DNA from: Desulfurobacterium pacificum
Lineage (GTDB): Bacteria; Aquificota; Aquificia; Desulfurobacteriales; Desulfurobacteriaceae
Direction: 5' to 3'
DNA: 34,905 bases
Assembly: GCF_900182835.1 (NCBI RefSeq)
Contig: NZ_FXUB01000005.1
Coordinates: 1 to 34,905 of the forward strand
Numbering within the stretch: the first letter of the stretch is position 1; the number at the start of each line of letters is the position of its first letter. Positions 6,730-12,885 of this stretch are shown in pieces. A model generated the notes under the pieces. It was not told the DNA's origin. It was given only the letters and a program-made list of their open reading frames with translations, and searched no databases. The position numbers and the translations under genes are program-made.

Positions 6730-8106
6730 TTAGTAGGGTCTTTTCTTGTAAATCTTCACAGGCTTAACGTACCTATTAACTACTTCTTTCGTTCCGTAAA
6801 CTTTTAGCTGTTCAAAGAGGAATCTGAACTTATCTTCAAGAGCTTTCATCATAGGTTCTTTAACGTCTGCCGGCAAATCCCAGAAATCTTTCTTGAACTT
6901 ACCAAAAGCTTTCTTTCTCGTCTTGTAGATAAACTGTTCCTCTGTCCAGCCCTCTTTCCACTCGTTTTTCAGTTCTGTCTTAAGCCAGTTGTAAATTTCA
7001 TTCTTAAAGTCTTCTGGTAGATGGTCATAAATAATGTTCTGGAAACCTGTAGCGAGGTGAATTTCAGCAGTTTTAACCTCTGGAAACTTGTGGAAGAGTT
7101 CATCAGGTAGCGTTGAAGCGCCGTGCTGGACAGCACCTGCCATTGAATACTTCTTCCTTGCAACTTCCCCTATCTTTTCAAGAACGGAAAAGTCAAGCTT
7201 TACTTTCGCTATACTTCCATCTGGTAGAGGAACGCCTCCATGCTCTGTTCCCGTCTGGACAGAAATCTTGCTTATACCGGGAACATCTCCAGCAGTTTTC
7301 TTAAGCTCTTCAAGGAAACCTTCCATAAAGGCTTCAAACTCTTCCGGCGTTGAGTTTTTACCGCCTATGTGTCCTATCTCTCCGCCGACAGATACCGTTA
7401 CACCTTCAGGTTCAATTTCTCTTATAAAAGCAGTCATCTTAGCCGTGTTAACGTAGTTGTGATACTGCTGCTCCTTTAAAGTCGGTTTGCTGTAATCAAC
7501 CAAAGTAGATGGGTCAATGTCTATGTTGTAGAAGTCTGCTTCTATAGCCTCTTTAGTAAGCGCTTTTATGGATTCAAGCTCTTTTTCAGGGTCTTCTGCA
7601 TACTTTTTGGCGTTAAACTGGAAGTGGTCTCCCTGAATAAAAACAGGACCTTTATAACCTTCTTTTATCGCCGCCGCCAAAGCGCAGGCGGTATATTCAG
7701 CAGGACGCTGGTCTGTATAACCAATCTCGGACTTGGCAATTTCCAAGATAAAAGCACCCATATCCTTTTCAACGGCAATCTTGAAAATCTGCCTCATAAC
7801 GTCGTAGGTAAGCCCCCTTATGTTCATGGCAGGAACGGTAAACCAGAAAGGTATCTCCTCCCTTGCCATTCCGCCGGTGTAAAGGTCGTGAATGGAAGCG
7901 GGAACTATGTCAAGCTCAAGGGCTATAGCCCTTATAAGCCATCTTGCACACGCTTTCTCCTTTTCCTCTCCAAATACAGCAGTGTAAACAAGCCTATCTA
8001 TAAGCTCATCTCTGACTTTCTGTGGGTTGAGGATTTTCACTCTATCTTCGCCAACTTCAACAACGCCGTTTAGAGCGTTCTTAATCTCATCGCACGTAAA
8101 CTGCAT
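6730..8106 (-). CDS. fba: Long-form class II (zinc) fructose-bisphosphate aldolase, 458 aa
   Basis: Class II ketose-bisphosphate aldolase of glycolysis/gluconeogenesis. Candidate metal and catalytic residues: D160-H161 in QGDHFQF, E243 in GGEIGHIGG, H289 in TGTEHGG, H328 in VQHGASTLP, and the IDIDPSTL segment (195-202). The core matches the family, but at 458 aa the protein is about 100 residues longer than E. coli FbaA. The extra sequence is an N-terminal 90-residue helical part and a Trp/Lys-rich C-terminal extension (about 365-458). ATG follows AGGAGG that overlaps the stop of the upstream DUF4388 gene (3-base gap). Substrate could be fructose-, tagatose- or sedoheptulose-bisphosphate; fructose-1,6-bisphosphate is the default. 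In an autotroph it would run in the gluconeogenic direction. Confidence 0.75.
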   Translation of the reverse strand: MQFTCDEIKNALNGVVEVGEDRVKILNPQKVRDELIDRLVYTAVFGEEKEKACARWLIRAIALELDIVPASIHDLYTGGMAREEIPFWFTVPAMNIRGLTYDVMRQIFKIAVEKDMGAFILEIAKSEIGYTDQRPAEYTACALAAAIKEGYKGPVFIQGDHFQFNAKKYAEDPEKELESIKALTKEAIEADFYNIDIDPSTLVDYSKPTLKEQQYHNYVNTAKMTAFIREIEPEGVTVSVGGEIGHIGGKNSTPEEFEAFMEGFLEELKKTAGDVPGISKISVQTGTEHGGVPLPDGSIAKVKLDFSVLEKIGEVARKKYSMAGAVQHGASTLPDELFHKFPEVKTAEIHLATGFQNIIYDHLPEDFKNEIYNWLKTELKNEWKEGWTEEQFIYKTRKKAFGKFKKDFWDLPADVKEPMMKALEDKFRFLFEQLKVYGTKEVVNRYVKPVKIYKKRPY

Positions 8107-8109
8107 TCT

Positions 8110-8991
8110 CTAACCTCCTGTAAGGATTTTTTCAAACTCTTTTCTGAAGCGTTCTCTACAGCTTTCGCCTTCTATGAGGCAGGTTTCGGGGATTTTTTCA
8201 AGCAAAGTATCTATAAACATATTTACCATATCAGGTGACAATTCTCTAACTTCCAAATCCTCAAGAGCTTCATCAACCAAAAACTCACCCATAGGACCCA
8301 TTGCAGAAACTAAAATCTCCTTTATCTTCTCTATCCTTTCTTCTGGAACCTTAGGAATCTCTTCTTTGACTTCTTTCTTTTCTAACTCTTCTCTTTCAAC
8401 TACTTCTGTGGATTCGCAGATAGCTCCTTTATTTAGCAACATCTGTAACTTCTCTACTATTACACCATAAGGAAAAGGAAGAGAAAAAAGTAAACTCTTC
8501 ATACTCTTACCTTTTGCTATCTCTCTCAACAAACGCCATCCAACTCTGTCAATACAAATTTCACCTTGAATATCCTCAGAAAGCTGAAATTTCAGATTAT
8601 CAGCAATAGCTTTTCTAACTTCTTCAGGCGTTTCATCAACTTCTTTTGAAAACTCCATCATAACGCCAACCATATCAACAGAACCTAAATGCTCCCGGGA
8701 AATAGGTTTTTCTACAAAAAGGAACCTACCTCCCTTCCAGAAAGAGATGTAGTGAAGAATAAGCTTTATAGCTTCCTCCAAAGTTAAACTTTGCGATTTA
8801 ACAGCTTCCCTTATATTCAAAACAGCAGGTATGCTGGAGTCAAAGCTTATAGCTTTCCCCTGGTCAAAGTAGACAGTAACACTTCCTTCTTCCCCTCGGA
8901 AATTCATCTCTCCACTTTTCTTACCCATGCTAACTATCTGGATTAGGTCAAGAATCTCTGAAACAGACCTGAACTCTCCCCTTAATTCCAT
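8110..8991 (-). CDS. DUF4388-domain protein with helical C-terminal domain, 293 aa
   Basis: Cytoplasmic protein of unknown function. Residues 1-100 match the DUF4388 (PatA N-terminal-like) pattern: MELRGEFRSVSEILDLIQ, KSGEMNFR, then VTVYFDQGKAISF. Residues about 120-190 form a second helical, winged-helix-like segment (DRVGWRLLREIAKG). After a Glu/Lys/Val-rich linker (195-215), the end (about 220-293) is a helical domain beginning IKEILVSAMGPMGEFLVDEAL. That last block resembles the C-terminus of the divergent 150-aa protein at 9071. DUF4388 proteins often occur with roadblock/MglA-type polarity and signalling modules; no such partner is seen here. Placed just before the aldolase with a 3-base gap, so co-transcribed, though a functional link is not implied. 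Confidence 0.75.
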   Translation of the reverse strand: MELRGEFRSVSEILDLIQIVSMGKKSGEMNFRGEEGSVTVYFDQGKAISFDSSIPAVLNIREAVKSQSLTLEEAIKLILHYISFWKGGRFLFVEKPISREHLGSVDMVGVMMEFSKEVDETPEEVRKAIADNLKFQLSEDIQGEICIDRVGWRLLREIAKGKSMKSLLFSLPFPYGVIVEKLQMLLNKGAICESTEVVEREELEKKEVKEEIPKVPEERIEKIKEILVSAMGPMGEFLVDEALEDLEVRELSPDMVNMFIDTLLEKIPETCLIEGESCRERFRKEFEKILTGG

Positions 8992-9030
8992 TTCTATCTC
9001 CGATTATAGTTTTTACCACACCGCTAATTG

Positions 9031-9036
9031 TATAAT
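9031..9036 (+). promoter_or_regulatory. -10 box for the small protein at 9071
   Basis: A perfect TATAAT 34 bases before the start codon, with an AGGAGA ribosome site at about 9061. A second TATAAT on the opposite strand (9003-9008) sits too close to the divergent start codon to leave a normal leader. No good -35 box is seen for either. Confidence 0.4.
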
Positions 9037-9070
9037 AAACTGATATAAAATTGAACATTGAGGAGAACTA

Positions 9071-9523
9071 ATGGGAACTTCCCTTAATCAAGACATCAAA
9101 TTGGGAAAATCCACCTTCCACGTCCAAACCGAATACTACGCCTCTTCTAAAAAGATAGTTTCCAATATTTTCAAAGATGGAGCAATTGTTAAAAGGTTGG
9201 AGAAAGATATCAGCACTGAAGAAGCAATAGATGAAGAAGTTAAAAACTTTCACGAATCGGTAGTTAGAAAACTCCTCTCAAGACCAAAAAAGAGAAAACT
9301 GGAGCTTTCAAACGAAGTGTTCAACGATATACTGGAACTTGTTTCTCCCCTATTTGGAATAATGTCAACCACAATAGTTGAAGATTGCTTAAAAACGTCA
9401 AATACAGCACAAGACCTCATAAATAGTCTAAAGAAAGAGCTTACAGAAGATGAAGCTAAAGAAGTAATACCTAAGGTTATAGCTCTCTTAGAACTTAACG
9501 GATATTCTATCAATAAGGATTGA
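9071..9523 (+). CDS. Conserved small protein with FHVQTE-type N-terminal motif, 150 aa
   Basis: Function unknown. The N-terminal 50 residues (GTSLNQDI, then FHVQTEYY, then IVSNIFKDGAIVKRL) look like a small beta-rich domain. I recall comparable HVQTE-containing short proteins in deltaproteobacteria and their relatives but cannot name the family. Residues about 80-140 are helical and contain ILELVSPLFGIMSTTIVEDCL, which resembles the C-terminal domain of the divergently transcribed DUF4388 protein. There is no signal peptide or membrane segment, so it is cytoplasmic. The start is clear: AGGAGA just upstream. It ends 2 bases from the convergent mqnA gene with no obvious hairpin between them. 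Confidence 0.8.
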   Translation: MGTSLNQDIKLGKSTFHVQTEYYASSKKIVSNIFKDGAIVKRLEKDISTEEAIDEEVKNFHESVVRKLLSRPKKRKLELSNEVFNDILELVSPLFGIMSTTIVEDCLKTSNTAQDLINSLKKELTEDEAKEVIPKVIALLELNGYSINKD

Positions 9524-9525
9524 CT

Positions 9526-10332
9526 TTAAACTTCTATAAACTCTAACTTTGATGGAACGCCTATGCTTTGAGCAAACAACTCCAAACTTTGCTTTTCATC
9601 ATTCCCAAGGTTAAACCTCAAATTCTCAAGGTACTCCATGCAATTTTCACAATTGATACACAGTTTTTTAGAGTACGACTGACAGATATCTTTTAAATTC
9701 GCTATACCTTCCTCTCTTGAAACCAAAAGCTTCCTGTAAAATGCCTCCACCTCTTCAGGTCTGCTCTCGTAAACTTCTCTCCTAACAGCCCAAACGGCAA
9801 AAACGAACGGAAGACCGTGAATGTTAAACCACTCTTCAGCTAAATCGTAAATAAAGGTAAAACGCTTATTTTTTAAAAGCTTAAAAGCATCGTCACCTAT
9901 GGTGAGGAGGGCGGTGGGATTTTTGGGCAAATCGTTATCTTTAAGAGAGTAATAGTAATAGTTCGGTTCAACCCCGTAAACGTTTTTCAGCAAATATTTC
10001 AAAAGTTCTCTTGAAGTCATAGAGCTTCTCGTAAGCCATACATCTTTCCTGTGTAATTGATGTATAGGTACTGTTGAAAGGAACAAAACGCTCAAAACCT
10101 TTCTTTTAGCCGATATAGAAAAATCAGGAAATAGAAGATACTTATCGCTGTTAGATAAATACTCGTAAGAAGATATAACAGATATGTCCAAAAAACCTTC
10201 CCTTAAAAGCTCGTTAAGTTCAGAAGGAACGTCTTCTACAAACTCAACGTTATCAGCTTTAACGCTTCCTTTCAAAAAGCCGTAATAAACAGGAATTGTG
10301 TTTAGATACTCAATTATCCCTACTTTTAGCAT
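9526..10332 (-). CDS. mqnA: Chorismate dehydratase MqnA (futalosine menaquinone pathway), 268 aa
   Basis: Converts chorismate to 3-[(1-carboxyvinyl)oxy]benzoate, the first step of futalosine-route menaquinone synthesis. Family marks: KVGIIEYLNTIPVYYG at the N-terminus, SELNELLREGFLDISVISS, LTRSSMTSRELLKYLL, TIGDDA (144-149) and the LAEEW...LPFVFAVWAVRR strand-helix segment typical of MqnA/MqnD. An unusual feature is a Cys cluster near the end, C217, C225, C228, C231 (CINCENC), which is not needed for the dehydratase reaction. Last gene of the ileS operon, overlapping ttuA by 23 bases, with GAGGGTGAGAG before ATG. MqnD is less likely given the N-terminus and length. Confidence 0.85.
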   Translation of the reverse strand: MLKVGIIEYLNTIPVYYGFLKGSVKADNVEFVEDVPSELNELLREGFLDISVISSYEYLSNSDKYLLFPDFSISAKRKVLSVLFLSTVPIHQLHRKDVWLTRSSMTSRELLKYLLKNVYGVEPNYYYYSLKDNDLPKNPTALLTIGDDAFKLLKNKRFTFIYDLAEEWFNIHGLPFVFAVWAVRREVYESRPEEVEAFYRKLLVSREEGIANLKDICQSYSKKLCINCENCMEYLENLRFNLGNDEKQSLELFAQSIGVPSKLEFIEV

Positions 10333-11254
10333 TTTCTCTCACCCTCTTTAAAATTGAACAAACGCTACAAATTTCCTGAGTAGTAGGCATTCCACACTCA
10401 GTACATCTTCTTAATTCCAGTTCCTTTTTTAACTCCTTTTCAAACAAAGGCCTCGCCTTCTTCAAAAACTCTTTATAAAAACGTAGTTTCGTTCCAGGCA
10501 TCTCATGTTCAATCATTGCCAAAGCACGCTTAAAAGTTTTAGAAGTTGACTCTTTAGCGTTTGGACACCCAGTTTCCATAAATCTAATTCCATTTAAGAT
10601 TGCGTAGCTCACGGTTTCCTTCTCCGTCTGGAAAGCAAAAGGCTTAACTTTCTTAGGAAATCCAGCTTCTTCAGGTAAAACGGGTGATTGTCTGCCTAAA
10701 TAACCTATCTCCCACCTCATAGTATTAGAGAGCAGCAAAGCTGCCTCATCGTCAAGGTTATGCCCTGTAGCGATAACGTTAATCCCTCTCTCTTTCGCCA
10801 CCAAATTCATTACGTAGCGTTTAAACGTTCCACAAACGGAACAAACATCTTTCCTCCTTGCTTCCCTTGCAATCTCCTCTATTGAAAATCCAAAACGTTC
10901 TTTCAAGCTAAACACCACCAACTCTGCACCGTTCTTCTCCGCAAATTCCCTGCAAATTTCTTCCGAAGTTTTAGAGTAATTCCACCTTTCAATTCCAAGG
11001 TTTATGTGCAGTCCCAACGTTTTATAACCCAAAGCAATTAAAACTTTCCAGAGAGAAAGGCTGTCTTTTCCTCCAGAAACAGCCACAAGAACAGTCTCTT
11101 TTCTTGTAAACATTCGGAATTTCTTTATAGTTTTCTCAACCTGCTTCTCAAACCACTCTAAAAAGTGCTTTTCGCATAGAGCAAGTCTGTGGTGTCTCAA
11201 GAATATGACTGCCTTATTCCTCTTACCTCTATCCTTACAAATTCTACAGAGCAT
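10310..11254 (-). CDS. ttuA: TtuA/TtcA-family tRNA 2-thiolation enzyme, 314 aa
   Basis: Adenylates and thiolates a tRNA uridine. In thermophiles TtuA makes 2-thioribothymidine at position 54, which stabilises tRNA at high temperature. Visible: N-terminal zinc finger C3/C6/C27/H30, PP-loop SGGKDS (60-65), catalytic/Fe-S cysteines C138, C141 (CSVC) and C230 (TGCPNAK), the ATGHNLDDE segment, and a second zinc finger C284/C287/C296/C299. Two zinc fingers flanking the PP-loop core is the TtuA layout; TtcA (C32 of tRNA) lacks them. The length fits T. thermophilus TtuA. ATG lies inside the 3' end of the heptose kinase gene (11-base overlap) with an AGGAG site. The sulfur-carrier partner TtuB is not in the window. 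Confidence 0.85.
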   Translation of the reverse strand: MLCRICKDRGKRNKAVIFLRHHRLALCEKHFLEWFEKQVEKTIKKFRMFTRKETVLVAVSGGKDSLSLWKVLIALGYKTLGLHINLGIERWNYSKTSEEICREFAEKNGAELVVFSLKERFGFSIEEIAREARRKDVCSVCGTFKRYVMNLVAKERGINVIATGHNLDDEAALLLSNTMRWEIGYLGRQSPVLPEEAGFPKKVKPFAFQTEKETVSYAILNGIRFMETGCPNAKESTSKTFKRALAMIEHEMPGTKLRFYKEFLKKARPLFEKELKKELELRRCTECGMPTTQEICSVCSILKRVRENAKSRDN

Positions 11255-12212
11255 CCATCTCCTCAGCAGCCTTTAAAATTTCTTCTACCGTTACAGTGGC
11301 AGTTCCAAGCTTTCCAACCACAACTCCAGCAGCAATATTAGCTATTTCGCCCGCTTCTTCTGGAGTAGCACCACTGGCAAGAGAAAGAGCAAAAACGCTT
11401 ACAACGGTATCACCAGCACCTGTCACATCAAATACCTGCTTAGCTTTCGTTGGAATATGATAAGCGCTATTCTTCTTTACGATAGACAGCCCTTTCTCAC
11501 TCCTCGTTATAACAGCGTAATCAAGTTTAAATTTTTCTATAAGTCTCCTGCCGGCTTCTTCCGTTTCTTCATCCGTTTCAGGTTTAATTCCAACAGCCCC
11601 AAAAGTTTCTTTAATGTTGGGAGTCATGGTTGTAAGGTTTTTATAAAGGGGATAGTTCTTTTCTTTAGGGTCAAGAAGAACCGGAACGTTTTTCTTTATT
11701 TTCCCCGTCAAATCAAAAAGCCTCGCAGTTACAACTCCCTTGCCGTAATCGGAAATAATCACAGCGTCAACGTTGCTTAAATCGTTAAAAACGGAAAGAA
11801 TTTTACGTTCCACTTCCTCCGATACGTAATTTCTGTTTTCCCAATCAACCCTTAAAAGCTGCTGAGAAGAAGCAATGATTCTCGTTTTTTTAGTGGTAGG
11901 TCTCTCTCTGTCAACTATCAAGCTTTCAGTATCAACGTTGTACTGTGACAAAAGTGACTTTAACAGCTCTCCCTCTCTATCGTTACCGATAACTCCAACA
12001 GCAACAGGTACAGCTCCTAAAGAAGACAGGTTAACTACCACATTAGCAGCACCGCCCGGTCTATAGGTTGCTTCTTTGGCTTCAACTACCGGCACAGGAG
12101 CTTCTGGAGAAATTCTTTCAACTTTTCCGGTTATATACTCATCAAGCATAAAATCGCCTATAACCAAAACCTTCTTACCTTTAAACCTTTGAAGTGTCTC
12201 CTTTCTAAACAT
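11244..12212 (-). CDS. rfaE1: D-glycero-beta-D-manno-heptose-7-phosphate kinase (HldE kinase domain / RfaE1), 322 aa
   Basis: PfkB-family kinase that adds the 1-phosphate to heptose-7-phosphate for ADP-heptose, the LPS inner-core sugar donor. Seen: KVLVIGDFMLDEYITGKV, the PfkB glycine motif GGAANVVVNLSSLG, DYGKGV, TPNIKE, and the catalytic DVTGAGDTV near the end, all in the RfaE/HldE pattern (ISPEAPVPVVE is characteristic). The adenylyltransferase half of HldE is absent, so it must be a separate gene. ATG at 12212 is preferred over the TTG one codon earlier. It overlaps radC upstream and ttuA downstream. Indicates a heptose-containing outer-membrane glycolipid. Confidence 0.87.
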   Translation of the reverse strand: MFRKETLQRFKGKKVLVIGDFMLDEYITGKVERISPEAPVPVVEAKEATYRPGGAANVVVNLSSLGAVPVAVGVIGNDREGELLKSLLSQYNVDTESLIVDRERPTTKKTRIIASSQQLLRVDWENRNYVSEEVERKILSVFNDLSNVDAVIISDYGKGVVTARLFDLTGKIKKNVPVLLDPKEKNYPLYKNLTTMTPNIKETFGAVGIKPETDEETEEAGRRLIEKFKLDYAVITRSEKGLSIVKKNSAYHIPTKAKQVFDVTGAGDTVVSVFALSLASGATPEEAGEIANIAAGVVVGKLGTATVTVEEILKAAEEMDAL

Positions 12213-12885
12213 CAAGGATTCCCTCTTCTCTAAAACTAAAGTAAGAATCTCTTCCGATTATTACGTGGTCAAGAACTTCAATATCTAAAAGCTGCGCAGC
12301 TCTTTTTAATTTTTGGGTTATCTTCAAATCTTCACTGCTCGGAGTAGTATCTCCGGATGGGTGGTTGTGAAACAGTATCACCGACGCTGCCAAATCTCTA
12401 ACGGCAGGACGGAAAACTTCCTTAGGAGTCACGACAGCAGCGTTAACAGAACCTTTAGATATTTCGTAAACGCCCAAAGGAACGTTTTTTACGTTTAAAG
12501 TAACTATTCCAAATACCTCTACTTCCAAATCACCGAACCTGCGTAGTAGCTCAAAAGCATCCGGCGGAGTGGAGATAGACGAAACTTTCTTGTCGCTTTT
12601 TGTTCTTCTTCCTATCTCAACCGCAGCCTTAACAGCAACAGCTTTAGCTTTTCCAAGCCCCTTAAAACCGATGAGCTCCTGAACGTGAACTTTAGAAAGT
12701 CCTTCAAAACCTCCAAAAGCTTTTAGTATCTCGCGGGAAAGGTCAAGAACGTTTTTACCCTTTACGCCTGTTCTCAAAATTATCGCTAAAAGTTCAGAGT
12801 CCAACAGGTTTTCCGCCCCTACTTTTAGAAGCTTTTCTCTCGGTCTGTCGGACTCTGGAAGTTCTTTAACGGTGTAGTAAGACAT
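12205..12885 (-). CDS. radC: RadC/JAB-domain protein, 226 aa
   Basis: Conserved protein with an N-terminal UPF0758 part containing a helix-hairpin-helix (about 67-90, LIGFKGLGKAKA) and a C-terminal JAMM metalloprotease-like fold: H173-N-H175-P-S-G178 with D186 (FHNHPSGDTTPSSED). Historically linked to DNA repair, but its molecular role is not settled. Start at 12885 is chosen because ATG overlaps the ileS stop as TAATG and AAAGGAG lies about 10 bases upstream. A longer reading from 12918 would begin inside ileS and add 11 residues of unlikely sequence. The length is standard (about 225 aa). Confidence 0.9.
   Translation of the reverse strand: MSYYTVKELPESDRPREKLLKVGAENLLDSELLAIILRTGVKGKNVLDLSREILKAFGGFEGLSKVHVQELIGFKGLGKAKAVAVKAAVEIGRRTKSDKKVSSISTPPDAFELLRRFGDLEVEVFGIVTLNVKNVPLGVYEISKGSVNAAVVTPKEVFRPAVRDLAASVILFHNHPSGDTTPSSEDLKITQKLKRAAQLLDIEVLDHVIIGRDSYFSFREEGILDV

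Noticed and set aside
7088-7456. Long open frames opposite real genes, such as 7088-7456 plus, 16575-16964 minus and 26054-26500 plus.
   Set aside because: They are antisense shadows of well-identified genes, with biased composition, no ribosome sites and no recognisable domains.
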